From contig CAWECB010000003.1 of NCBI GenBank assembly GCA_963807465.1, positions 186,001-250,000 on the forward strand: 64,000 nt of DNA, read 5' to 3'. Every line of letters starts with the position of its first letter. Position 1 is the stretch's first letter. Source of the DNA: CAWECB01 sp963807465. Lineage in GTDB: Bacteria; Patescibacteriota; Minisyncoccia; Minisyncoccales; Minisyncoccaceae. Below, in pieces: positions 25,355 to 33,313 of the stretch. The position numbers were made by a program, and so were the translations under genes. Below the pieces are notes generated by a model. The model did no database searches, had not been told where the DNA came from, and was given only the letters and a program-made list of their open reading frames with translations.

Positions 25355-25966
25355 ATGAAAATAACCTGGCGCGGAGATTCTTGTTTCGAAATAGCGAGCA
25401 CTTCCAAGGACAAAGAAAATGTCCTAACCGTTATCGACCCTCTTGACGATAAGAAAAAAATCAGCGGCGATATCATACTTAAGACCCATACTTTTGATTC
25501 CGAAGGACTAAAGACAGACGACCAGTTTGTTGTTTCGGTTTGCGGAGAATATGAGAGAAAAGGAGTGTTTATGCAGGGAATAGATTCTCTGCAAGTTGAT
25601 AAGAAGATGAATATAATCTACGTGATCGAGGCGGAAGAAATAAGGATCTGCCATTTGGGATACTTTGGCTCAGAAGACTTGACGGACGAACAACTAGGGG
25701 AAATTGGGAATATAGACATATTAATAGTTCCCGTAGACGGAGACAAGACCATAACCTACAAAGAAGCGGCTAAGATTGTTTCAAGGATTGAGCCCTCAAT
25801 AGTCATTCCCATGTGCTACGATTCGAAGAAAAAGGACAAGGGACTGGCTCCGTTCTTGAAGGCGATGGGGGAAAAAAGAGAAGGAGCCTCAAGAAAAATT
25901 GAGCATCCAAAAGAAGAACATATCCCCCGACAGGGAGAAAGCAGAAATTATAATCTTAGAAGTTAA
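25355..25966 (+). CDS. Metallo-beta-lactamase-fold protein with degenerate metal site
   Basis: A 203-aa protein of the UlaG/YtkL-like MBL group by its overall pattern: N-terminal ITWRGDSCFEI (normally WxGHSCF), a central HLGYFGSEDLTDEQLGEIGNID-type segment and C-terminal EPSIVIPMCYD (normally VIPMHY). The metal-binding HxHxDH loop has become LKTHTFDSEG, the early His is Asp, and the late His is Cys, so most zinc ligands are missing. It is therefore probably not a hydrolase, or binds metal differently. It ends 8 bases before gyrA and likely shares its transcript. Role unknown. Confidence 0.78.
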   Translation: MKITWRGDSCFEIASTSKDKENVLTVIDPLDDKKKISGDIILKTHTFDSEGLKTDDQFVVSVCGEYERKGVFMQGIDSLQVDKKMNIIYVIEAEEIRICHLGYFGSEDLTDEQLGEIGNIDILIVPVDGDKTITYKEAAKIVSRIEPSIVIPMCYDSKKKDKGLAPFLKAMGEKREGASRKIEHPKEEHIPRQGESRNYNLRS

Positions 25967-25974
25967 ATAAACAG

Positions 25975-28458
25975 ATGGCGAAAAAAGACGAACCAGTGTT
26001 GCAGGAAATAGGGAGTGTCAAAGAAAGGGAGATCTCGACAGAGATGAAGGAAAGTTACATCGACTATGCCATGTCGGTCATAGTTTCGAGAGCTCTTCCC
26101 GATGTGAGGGACGGATTGAAGCCGGTGCAGAGGAGGATATTGTACGCCATGTATGATATGGGCGTGAGATCGGACACCAAGTTTAGAAAATCGGCTGCGG
26201 TCACCGGAGAAGTATTGGGAAAGTTCCATCCTCATGGAGACAGCTCTGTTTACGGAGCTTTGGTTAGGATGGCTCAGGATTTTTCATTGAGATACCCTTT
26301 AGTCAAGGGTCAAGGAAATTTTGGTTCTGTCGACGGTGATCCTCCTGCCGCCCAAAGGTATACCGAATCCAAGCTTTCCAAAATCGGAGAGGAATTATTG
26401 AAAGATATCGACAGAGATACGGTTGCTTGGGCGGATAACTACGATGCGACAAGAAAGGAGCCGACAGTTTTGCCTTCTCCACTTCCAAATTTACTGTTGA
26501 ACGGTTCTACTGGCATTGCCGTCGGAATGGCGACCAATATCCCTCCGCACAACTTGAAAGAGGTCTGCGAAGCTTTGATTTATTTAATCGATAATCCCAA
26601 AGCTGAAACCGAAGATCTATTCCAATTCATAAAGGGGCCAGATTTTCCAACCAAGGGGATAATCTATAACAAAAAAGACATTTTATCCGCCTATTCCCAG
26701 GGCAAGGGGTCATTCTTAATGAGGGGCAGGGTGGATATAGTGGAGAGAGAAAAGGGATACCAGCTCGTTATTACGGAAATTCCTTACCAGACCGATAAGT
26801 CGGTTTTGGTTACTCAGTTGGCCAATCTCGTCCAATCGAAGAAAATCGAAGGGGTGAAGGATATAAGGGACGAATCAGACAAAGACGGGATGAGGATTGC
26901 AATTGATTTGCAAAAGGGAGTCGTCCCCAAAAAAATATTGAACTCGCTCTATAAGCATACAGATGTCCAGAAGATGTACCATTTGAACATGCTGGCTCTA
27001 GTTAACGGAATCGAACCCAGAGTCTTGAGCCTAAAAGACGTTTTGGATTCGTATATTCTCCATAAGCAAGAGGTTGTTGTTAGGAGAACCAAATTTGATT
27101 TAGATAAGGCCAAAGAGAGGGCCCATATCCTAGAAGGGATTTCCAAGGCCTTGGATAAGATAGATGCGGTCATAGAAACGATAAGAAAGTCGAAAGACAA
27201 AGACGAGGCCAAAGAGAATTTGGTCAAAAAATTCAAATTGACCCCGATTCAAGCCGAGGCGATTTTAGAAATAAAGTTACATCAGCTTGCCAAGCTGGAA
27301 AAACAAAAAATCGAGGATGAGTTGGCGGAGAAGCTAAAGGAAATAAAGGACCTATTGAAGATTCTTGAGAGCAAGGCCGAGCAGAAGAAAGTGATGAAAG
27401 CGGAAATAGTTAAAGAGATGGAACTATTTGGGGACGAGAGGAAGACGGTAATCATGGCCCACAGTCCGGAAGCCATTTCTGAGGAAGATTTAGTTCCCTT
27501 GGAAGATACGATAGTCACCTTAACCAGCGGAGGGTATATAAAGAGGATAAACCCGTCCGAATACAAGAAGCAGAACAGGGGCGGACAGGGAATGGTCGGA
27601 ATGAAGACCATGGAAGACGATGCCGTTTATCACTTCTTTACAGCAAAGACCCACGATTCATTATTCTTCTTTACGGATTCGGGAAAGGTTTTCCAGACCA
27701 AGGTTTATGAAGTCCCAGAGGGCCAGAGGGCGAATAGAGGTAGGGGACTGATGAACTTCCTAGAGATTTCTTCCCAGGATAAGGTTTTATCGGTCCTGCC
27801 GATGAATAAGGAAGACAAAGAAAAAAAGATAAAATATCTAGTGATGGTAACTAAGAACGGAGTGGTTAAGAAAACTCCGTTGAAAGACTTCGAGAACGTG
27901 AGGAGGGGAGGATTAATAGCTATAAAGCTGAAGCCGGCCGATTCTTTGTGTAGCGTTAAGAAATTGGCCGACGGCGATGAGATAATCTTGGCCACCAAGC
28001 AAGGACAATCAATCTGTTTTGCCGAAAAAGACGTAAGGCCCATGGGCAGGCCGGCAGCGGGTATTAGGGGAATAAGGCTGAAGAAGGGAGACGAGGTCGT
28101 CGGAATGGAAATTGTCAGGCAGGAAAAAGGAAGAGATAAGGAGCTCCTTATGGTTTTGACCGATAACGGATTTGGGAAGAGAACCGCAGTTAAGGAATAC
28201 AAGTGCCAAGGCCGGGGAGGTTCGGGGGTCAAGACTGCCAAGATTACGGCAAAGACGGGACAACTGGCCAAGATACAGGTAATAACCGATGAGGAAGATT
28301 TGATAGTCATTTCCCAGAAGGGTCAGGTGATCAGAACCAAGATTTCAAGTATACCCAAGCTGGGAAGAGACACTCAGGGGGTCAAGATTATGAAGATGAA
28401 GCCGGGAGATAAAGTGGCCTCGGCAACATGCCTGACTGAGAAAGTAGAGCCGGAATAA
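25975..28458 (+). CDS. gyrA: DNA gyrase subunit A
   Basis: The 827-aa breakage-reunion subunit of gyrase. The catalytic tyrosine is Tyr129 in AAQRYTE. The quinolone-determining region is HPHGDSSVYGALVRMAQDF: Ser90 is kept at the E. coli 83 position, but E. coli Asp87 is Gly94 here. A coiled-coil tower domain (about residues 370-480) is followed by the six-bladed C-terminal domain with a GyrA-box-like QNRGGQG, which separates it from ParC. Full length. gyrB is not in the window. Confidence 0.96.
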   Translation: MAKKDEPVLQEIGSVKEREISTEMKESYIDYAMSVIVSRALPDVRDGLKPVQRRILYAMYDMGVRSDTKFRKSAAVTGEVLGKFHPHGDSSVYGALVRMAQDFSLRYPLVKGQGNFGSVDGDPPAAQRYTESKLSKIGEELLKDIDRDTVAWADNYDATRKEPTVLPSPLPNLLLNGSTGIAVGMATNIPPHNLKEVCEALIYLIDNPKAETEDLFQFIKGPDFPTKGIIYNKKDILSAYSQGKGSFLMRGRVDIVEREKGYQLVITEIPYQTDKSVLVTQLANLVQSKKIEGVKDIRDESDKDGMRIAIDLQKGVVPKKILNSLYKHTDVQKMYHLNMLALVNGIEPRVLSLKDVLDSYILHKQEVVVRRTKFDLDKAKERAHILEGISKALDKIDAVIETIRKSKDKDEAKENLVKKFKLTPIQAEAILEIKLHQLAKLEKQKIEDELAEKLKEIKDLLKILESKAEQKKVMKAEIVKEMELFGDERKTVIMAHSPEAISEEDLVPLEDTIVTLTSGGYIKRINPSEYKKQNRGGQGMVGMKTMEDDAVYHFFTAKTHDSLFFFTDSGKVFQTKVYEVPEGQRANRGRGLMNFLEISSQDKVLSVLPMNKEDKEKKIKYLVMVTKNGVVKKTPLKDFENVRRGGLIAIKLKPADSLCSVKKLADGDEIILATKQGQSICFAEKDVRPMGRPAAGIRGIRLKKGDEVVGMEIVRQEKGRDKELLMVLTDNGFGKRTAVKEYKCQGRGGSGVKTAKITAKTGQLAKIQVITDEEDLIVISQKGQVIRTKISSIPKLGRDTQGVKIMKMKPGDKVASATCLTEKVEPE

Positions 28459-28493
28459 TTTACATTTGGCAGATTATTTTGTACAATATATTT

Positions 28494-29018
28494 ATGACCA
28501 ATGAAGGATTCCTTAATCCGTCGCAGATTATTAAAAGCCTTCCGTTAAAGGAAGACATGATTGTCTGCGATTTCGGAAGCGGATCAGGCGGATGGGTTAT
28601 GCCGATTGCGAAGATTTTGAAAACGGGGATGGTCTATGCCATAGACGTATTGGAAGAAGCAATATCTTCGCTCGACGGGAAATCGGCCGCAAACGGCCTT
28701 TTCAATATCAAAACGATGAAGGGGGACGTTGAAAAAGGGGTCAAGCTCAAGGACGACTATGTCGACCTTGTCCTCATGACCAATCTTCTTTTCCAGGCCA
28801 ACGACAAGAAGTTTGTTCTTGAGGAGGGGAGAAGGATATTAAAACAGGGAGGAATGATATTGGTGGTTGATTGGAATAAGGATGCGCCTTTCGGTCCCGA
28901 GAAAGACAAAAGGGTTTCGGCGGAAGACGTCAAGGTGCTGGCCGGGTCGCTGGGGCTGCAAATTAATAAAGAATTTAACGCAGGAGGTTACCATTGGGGC
29001 TTAATTTTAAGGAAATAA
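28494..29018 (+). CDS. Class I SAM-dependent methyltransferase
   Basis: A 174-aa methyltransferase. Motif I is VCDFGSGSGGWVMPIA, with the acidic residue of motif II in VYAIDVLEE. Motif IV region is VDLVLMTNLLF, and the GGMILVVDWN strand follows. This pattern belongs to the broad Methyltransf_11/UbiE-like group; the substrate is unknown. The ATG at 28494 is preferred to the TTG at 28479, because a TACAAT promoter-like box (28482-28487) overlaps the longer form. It is followed after one base by the first T4SS_pilin gene. Confidence 0.82.
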   Translation: MTNEGFLNPSQIIKSLPLKEDMIVCDFGSGSGGWVMPIAKILKTGMVYAIDVLEEAISSLDGKSAANGLFNIKTMKGDVEKGVKLKDDYVDLVLMTNLLFQANDKKFVLEEGRRILKQGGMILVVDWNKDAPFGPEKDKRVSAEDVKVLAGSLGLQINKEFNAGGYHWGLILRK

Positions 29019-29019
29019 T

Positions 29020-29796
29020 ATGAACAAAAGCAAATATTTGTTTCTTCTGACAAGCTTTCTCTTTTTTGCAATCGCTCCCGCGATTACTTTCGCCAGCTGC
29101 GGCATGGCTGCGCACGAAGTGGACGTAACAACCTCGAATGGAAGCGTTACGACCCAATGTGCATGCGTTTCTAATGCAATCGGCACTTATCCAGACTGCC
29201 AATGTCCTAGTGGAACGGATTGGGCTTCCGATACGGAGAGCTGCATATCGACTGGGGGAGGAGCAGCGGGATGCTCGGCATGTACTGCGGTCGGAGTTCC
29301 TTGCGTTAATGGCCAATGCGTTTGTCCTTCCGGCCAAGGCTGGGCGAATGGCTCGAGCTGTTATCCTTGTGGAGCGAATATCGCAGGCCAGGGAACTTTT
29401 TGCGGATCGGGTTGTGCCGGTTACGGCGGATGCAGCGGGACTACTAACAGTAATTCAAACGGCAATACCAATAGTAATTCAAATACTAACAATAACAACG
29501 GTACGGGGGCTACAACAGAATCCACAACAGGATCTACGGGGGTTATAGATAATCCTATAAGCCTGGGAAGCTTTGCCGATCTCATAAACGCCGTTATCAA
29601 ATGGATTATCGATATCGCATTGGTATTAGCGCCCCTCATAATCGTGTATGGAGGTTTTACCTATATCACCGCGGCGGGGGATACGACTAAAATCAGCAAG
29701 GGAAAGCAGATCATACTTTATGCGGTTATGGGCTTCATTCTCGCCCTATTAGCCGAGAGTCTTGTTAGCGTAATAAAAAGTTTAGTGGCGAAATAA
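29020..29796 (+). CDS. Secreted Cys-rich protein with C-terminal T4SS_pilin domain
   Basis: A 258-aa protein with a signal peptide (about residues 5-25, ending TFAS). A Cys-rich region follows (26-145, about 20 cysteines, in EGF-like runs such as CQCPSGTDW and CVCPSGQGW), then an Asn/Ser linker (146-175). At the C terminus are two hydrophobic helices around the motif GGFTYITAAGDTTKISKGK. That helix-loop-helix is the T4SS_pilin family signature shared with the next two genes and related to VirB2/TrbC-like pilins by topology. The long Cys-rich head is extra and probably faces outward, suggesting a decorated, minor or tip subunit. First of three tandem paralogues. Confidence 0.8.
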   Translation: MNKSKYLFLLTSFLFFAIAPAITFASCGMAAHEVDVTTSNGSVTTQCACVSNAIGTYPDCQCPSGTDWASDTESCISTGGGAAGCSACTAVGVPCVNGQCVCPSGQGWANGSSCYPCGANIAGQGTFCGSGCAGYGGCSGTTNSNSNGNTNSNSNTNNNNGTGATTESTTGSTGVIDNPISLGSFADLINAVIKWIIDIALVLAPLIIVYGGFTYITAAGDTTKISKGKQIILYAVMGFILALLAESLVSVIKSLVAK

Positions 29797-29841
29797 AGAG
29801 TTTAGTGGTAGAATAAATTGATTTCATAACAAAGCAACAAT

Positions 29842-30171
29842 ATGAACAAAAAAATATTCACATTCGTCTTGGTAGGCCTCCTTTTCCTTACTATTGTCCC
29901 TCATTCGGTTTTTGCTGACGCCAGCATTAACGGCGAGGCCAATATAACGCAAACGATATTAAATATTACGAATTTCATTATTACTATATCCGTCGGATTC
30001 GCCATCATGATGTATGTTATCGGAGGATTCCTTTATATGACCGCGGCGGGGGATACTAAAAAGATAGAGAGCGGGAAAAACATTATCCTCTATACAACTA
30101 TCGGTTTAGTGATTATACTGTTAGCTAAGGGGATAGCAAGCGTAGTTCTGAGCTTGGTCAACTATCAATAA
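29842..30171 (+). CDS. T4SS_pilin family protein (minimal)
   Basis: A 109-aa protein: signal peptide (residues 1-25, ending VFA), a short mature N terminus and two membrane helices. They surround the conserved loop GGFLYMTAAGDTKKIESGKN. It has the size and topology of VirB2-like pilins and is probably the main subunit of this set. A TAGAAT box lies about 20 bases upstream, so it may have its own promoter. Confidence 0.83.
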   Translation: MNKKIFTFVLVGLLFLTIVPHSVFADASINGEANITQTILNITNFIITISVGFAIMMYVIGGFLYMTAAGDTKKIESGKNIILYTTIGLVIILLAKGIASVVLSLVNYQ

Positions 30172-30173
30172 TT

Positions 30174-30192
30174 TAAAGGTCGCATAAAATAA
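30174..30192 (+). promoter_or_regulatory. 19-bp motif, copy 1, before the third T4SS_pilin gene
   Basis: TAAAGGTCGCATAAAATAA lies 13 bases before the start codon at 30206. A copy with one mismatch lies 14 bases before the second type IV pilin gene at 54962. Function unknown; see findings. Confidence 0.5.
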
Positions 30193-30205
30193 CTAAATAA
30201 AGATT

Positions 30206-30640
30206 ATGAATAAAAAAACATTAGCCCTTCTTCTGTCCGTAGTAATCATCTCTTTTTCCGTAGTGGGTTTTGTTGCAGCGGATAATACAACAAATCTGGA
30301 TGGCTGCAAGATTAGCAATGTAAGCAGGCTTCCATCCACCCTGAACTGTACAACGTCGCTTGAAAATGGCGAGTCCTTATGTCTGTACAATACCGGCGAT
30401 TGTGGAATGTGCTGTTTGTTGAACGGAGTCTATAACGTGACTGACTGGATATTCGTCGTATTGATGGCCGTTGCTTCTTTCATGATAATTTGGGGAGCCG
30501 TTTTGTTTACCACTTCTTCTGGAGATCCGGAAAAGACCGGCAGGGCAAGGAGCCTCATATTGTACGCTGCGGTTGGTATCGCCGTCGCTCTGTTCGCAAG
30601 GGCTGTTCCTCCGGCAGTTAAGATGATCATTGGAGCTTAA
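30206..30640 (+). CDS. T4SS_pilin family protein with short Cys-rich head
   Basis: A 144-aa protein: signal peptide (1-25, ending FVAA), a mature head of about 50 residues with six cysteines (including CGMCC), and two membrane helices. Between the helices, SSGDPEKTGRARS takes the place of the AAGDTKKIESGK loop. More divergent than its two upstream paralogues. Third gene of the tandem set; a hairpin and promoter follow it. Confidence 0.8.
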   Translation: MNKKTLALLLSVVIISFSVVGFVAADNTTNLDGCKISNVSRLPSTLNCTTSLENGESLCLYNTGDCGMCCLLNGVYNVTDWIFVVLMAVASFMIIWGAVLFTTSSGDPEKTGRARSLILYAAVGIAVALFARAVPPAVKMIIGA

Positions 30641-30649
30641 TTTAATTAT

Positions 30650-30676
30650 TTGACACCCGCTTGTTTTTGGTATACT
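30650..30676 (+). promoter_or_regulatory. Promoter of tRNA-Leu(TAG)
   Basis: TTGACA (30650-30655), 15-base spacer, TATACT (30671-30676) preceded by TGG. The -10 box lies inside the loop of an inverted repeat. Confidence 0.68.
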
Positions 30677-30694
30677 AAATAGGCGGGTGTTTTA
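30653..30694 (+). terminator. Large-loop hairpin with T-rich tail, overlapping the promoter
   Basis: ACACCCGC at 30653-30660 pairs perfectly with GCGGGTGT at 30683-30690. The 22-base loop contains the -10 box of the next gene and a T-rich tail follows. It plausibly terminates the pilin transcript. Confidence 0.5.
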
Positions 30695-30696
30695 TT

Positions 30697-30779
30697 GCCG
30701 AGGTGGCGGAATTGGCAGACGCGTATGCCTTAGGAGCATATGCCGTAATGGTGTGAGGGTTCGACTCCCTCCCTCGGCA
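30697..30779 (+). tRNA. tRNA-Leu(TAG)
   Basis: Type II tRNA, acceptor GCCGAGG/CCTCGGC, anticodon loop CTTAGGA on stem TATGC/GCATA, discriminator A. Confidence 0.95.
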
Positions 30780-30785
30780 CAACAA

Positions 30786-30812
30786 AAAACCGCCATTTAG
30801 GGGCGGTTTTTT
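30786..30812 (+). terminator. Bidirectional-looking terminator
   Basis: AACCGCC (30788-30794) pairs with GGCGGTT (30802-30808), flanked by A-runs and T-runs. It separates tRNA-Leu from the convergent hsp20 gene. Confidence 0.82.
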
Positions 30813-31240
30813 TATTCCTCAATTTCTATTTTTTTACTCTTGGCCCTTTCTATCTTCGGCATCCTTATTATTAGTATTCCATCCTTTATCTTTGCATCAA
30901 TTCTCGATGTGTCTATCTCTCTCGGAAGGATGATTTCCTTAGAGAAAGGTCCCCAGTAGCACTCTTTTAGGAAATAGCTCCTCTCCTTATCCTTGCAAGG
31001 GTTTTCTCTTTCTCCCTTAATGACGATAATGTCGTTTTCCAAAGATATGTCTATCTGATTTATCTTGATTCCGGCGATGGCCGATTGAATAACTATTTCT
31101 TTGTCGGTTTCGTATACGTCAACCACCAGCTGGCCTTCCGGCGAGTTCCATTTTTTCCTCTCTTCCGGAGAGGATTCCTTTACTTCAACGGAGGTTTCCC
31201 CTGATTCTTCTTCTTTTGGCTTTTTGAATAGTGCGCTCAT
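30812..31240 (-). CDS. Small heat shock protein Hsp20 (alpha-crystallin family)
   Basis: A 142-aa holdase chaperone from the ATG at 31238-31240, which lies 1 base after the stop of the PrsW-like gene. The longer form starting at 31312 would overlap that gene and is unlikely. The alpha-crystallin domain covers about residues 35-130 (LVVDVYETDKEIVIQSAIAG, then GPFSKEIILPREID, ARI-like DGILIIRMPK). The C-terminal IEIEE stands where the usual I-x-I motif lies. The N-terminal arm is acidic and short. Confidence 0.92.
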   Translation of the reverse strand: MSALFKKPKEEESGETSVEVKESSPEERKKWNSPEGQLVVDVYETDKEIVIQSAIAGIKINQIDISLENDIIVIKGERENPCKDKERSYFLKECYWGPFSKEIILPREIDTSRIDAKIKDGILIIRMPKIERAKSKKIEIEE

Positions 31241-31241
31241 A

Positions 31242-31973
31242 TTATATTTTACAGACGCCTTTAAGTTTTTTAATTTGTTTGAAGCCGACCGATAAAAGTA
31301 CGAAAAGGGCAATCAAGATAAATATGGAATACAAAGCTGAAGACCCCCAATCGCTTTCCATCGCTTTCATTATAGATGATTCCAGGAAAAAATCAAAGAG
31401 TCCGTGAAGAATGATTGCCAGAGAAAATCCGAAAAATGCTATTGTGTGCCTAAATTTTGTTTGGCGAAAAGAAAGGACAAGGAAATATCCTATTATCCCA
31501 GAACACAAAGCATGCAATAGTGTTGCGCCGACAAACCGGCTGAACGACAGAAGCAAATGATCCGTCAGGAGTTGGGAATTTTGTGAAAAGAAGACGAAAA
31601 GATTTTCCGCGGTGGCAAACCCCAGCGCGGATATTATCATATATAGAGGTATATCCACCGGTTCGTCGATGTTAGAGCTGTTTAATATGCCGAATCTAAC
31701 GACAAGATACTTAAAAATTTCTTCAGTGAGGCCGATGATGAAGATGAACTTTACGAGCAGAAAGACTCTTTCGGACAAAGATAGCAGCATTAGACCCTTG
31801 AGCATCCACAGTTCAAAGAAGGCCGTGGGGACGGAAACAAGAAATCCAAGAACAAATATTTTCAATATCTGCTTATTCGGTTCCGGTCTCACATCTTCTC
31901 TCAAGAAGTATAACAGCCAGATTGTTCCCGGGGTTACGGCTAAGAATATATTTAATAGAATGTCGCTATCCAT
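31242..31973 (-). CDS. PrsW-like intramembrane protease
   Basis: A 243-aa polytopic protein with about eight hydrophobic segments. The family motifs are present in order: the Glu pair in GLTEEIFKY, the FATAENLFVF segment, the His in LLHALCSGIIGY and the second His in ILHGLFDFF. PrsW-type proteases cleave regulators such as anti-sigma factors within the membrane; no anti-sigma gene is near. Its start lies within the end of tsaD (8-base overlap), so it follows tsaD in one minus-strand operon, with hsp20 last. Confidence 0.87.
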   Translation of the reverse strand: MDSDILLNIFLAVTPGTIWLLYFLREDVRPEPNKQILKIFVLGFLVSVPTAFFELWMLKGLMLLSLSERVFLLVKFIFIIGLTEEIFKYLVVRFGILNSSNIDEPVDIPLYMIISALGFATAENLFVFFSQNSQLLTDHLLLSFSRFVGATLLHALCSGIIGYFLVLSFRQTKFRHTIAFFGFSLAIILHGLFDFFLESSIMKAMESDWGSSALYSIFILIALFVLLSVGFKQIKKLKGVCKI

Positions 31974-33147
31974 TTATTTTTAAGTTAGAATCTGGTTTTA
32001 TCTTCTGCCAGATTGATTTTTTGGCATTCTTTGAAAAAAGAGCGGTCAATCCTATCATGTCAGCGTTGTCGCCCGAGAATTTTGTCAGGGGAGAGAAGAA
32101 GTTGATCCCACTTTTCTTGCATTTATTTTTAAGCTCTTTTACCAGTTGCTTATTAGCCGAAACTCCCCCGCCCAATATTACCGACCTGGCCTCAAGGTGT
32201 TCAGCGGCCCTTATCGTTTTAATGATTAAAACATCGATTATCGCCTTTTCTATTTCGTAAGACATCTCTTCCACGTATTCATTCGATTCTCTAACTTTTT
32301 TACTTCTTTTCTTGTAGTCGTACAATACCGCGGTTTTTAGTCCCGAAAAACTGAAGTCATAATTTTTATCATAAGCCATGGGACGGGGGAGAGCTATGCC
32401 AAATCTCTTTTTACCCTTTTTTCTGAAAATTTCAGCCTGCTTAGATATTTCCGGCCCGCCGGGATAGCCGAGCCCGATTATCCTGGCCGTCTTATCAAAG
32501 CATTCTCCAGCGGCGTCATCCCTCGTTTCACCCAATAGTTTGTATTCCCCGATATCATTCATGATGATTAGCTGGGTGTTTCCGCCGGAGACAACGAGTG
32601 AGATAGCAGGGAAGCCCACTCTTTCTATTGGAGAAAGCCAGTTGCTTAAAATATGCGCCTCGACGTGGTTTACCCCAATCAAAGAGATGTTCCAATAAAA
32701 AGAAAGAGCGCGGGCGAGATTCACCCCCGTCCAGAGACAGGGTTCCAGCCCCGGACCGATTGTTACGGCCAGCTTGTTTATCTCCGGAATTTCGTATGTT
32801 TGTATAAATGGTTTCAAGGAATCGAACAGTTCGGGATTTCTTTCCAGTATTTTTTTAACCTTTTCTATTTTTTTTATATTCAATTCCTTCACTTTCTTTT
32901 TCAGCAAACCTGCGGATTTCAGAGACTTGGCAAGAAGGGGGATTAGTTTTTTTTGGTGCTCTCTTTTGGCTATACTCGGGAAGACCCCCCCGTATTGCGC
33001 ATGAAGCTCGGCCTGGGAAGAGACCGTGCCAGATAATATCTCAAAATCATTAAAAGACAACTGCCTTTTCTTTGAGGCAGAAGAATTGAGTTTTATTATG
33101 CTTACACCAGTGTCATCGCAGCTTGTTTCTATGGATAAGATAATCAT
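31966..33147 (-). CDS. tsaD: tRNA threonylcarbamoyladenosine transferase TsaD
   Basis: TsaD transfers the threonylcarbamoyl group to A37 of ANN-reading tRNAs. Start chosen at 33147 (MIILSIETSCDDT); the upstream Met at 33174 adds nine residues not seen in the family. The metal-site HxxxH is in VNHVEAH and nucleotide-binding segments include VVSGGNTQ and GGGVSANKQL. At 393 aa it is longer than E. coli TsaD because of a Lys-rich insert at about residues 85-125 before AVTIGPGLEP. tsaB and tsaE are not nearby. Lead gene of the tsaD-prsW-hsp20 run. Confidence 0.94.
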   Translation of the reverse strand: MIILSIETSCDDTGVSIIKLNSSASKKRQLSFNDFEILSGTVSSQAELHAQYGGVFPSIAKREHQKKLIPLLAKSLKSAGLLKKKVKELNIKKIEKVKKILERNPELFDSLKPFIQTYEIPEINKLAVTIGPGLEPCLWTGVNLARALSFYWNISLIGVNHVEAHILSNWLSPIERVGFPAISLVVSGGNTQLIIMNDIGEYKLLGETRDDAAGECFDKTARIIGLGYPGGPEISKQAEIFRKKGKKRFGIALPRPMAYDKNYDFSFSGLKTAVLYDYKKRSKKVRESNEYVEEMSYEIEKAIIDVLIIKTIRAAEHLEARSVILGGGVSANKQLVKELKNKCKKSGINFFSPLTKFSGDNADMIGLTALFSKNAKKSIWQKIKPDSNLKING

Positions 33148-33262
33148 TTGAATAAATTGTAGACGAAAAAGCATAAATCCGCAATGCTATTTCCAAAATC
33201 ATATTTATATACTGTCTGAGGCAAGCTCAATTGAGCGACAGCAAAGCATCTTTTTTAATCCG

Positions 33263-33291
33263 TTGACGAAAATGATTTTTTGGTTTATATT
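33263..33291 (+). promoter_or_regulatory. Promoter of secD
   Basis: TTGACG (33263-33268), 17-base spacer, TATATT (33286-33291), 22 bases before the secD start codon. The remainder of 33148-33262 shows no gene. Confidence 0.68.
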
Positions 33292-33313
33292 ATAACCATA
33301 TTAAAATACTACC

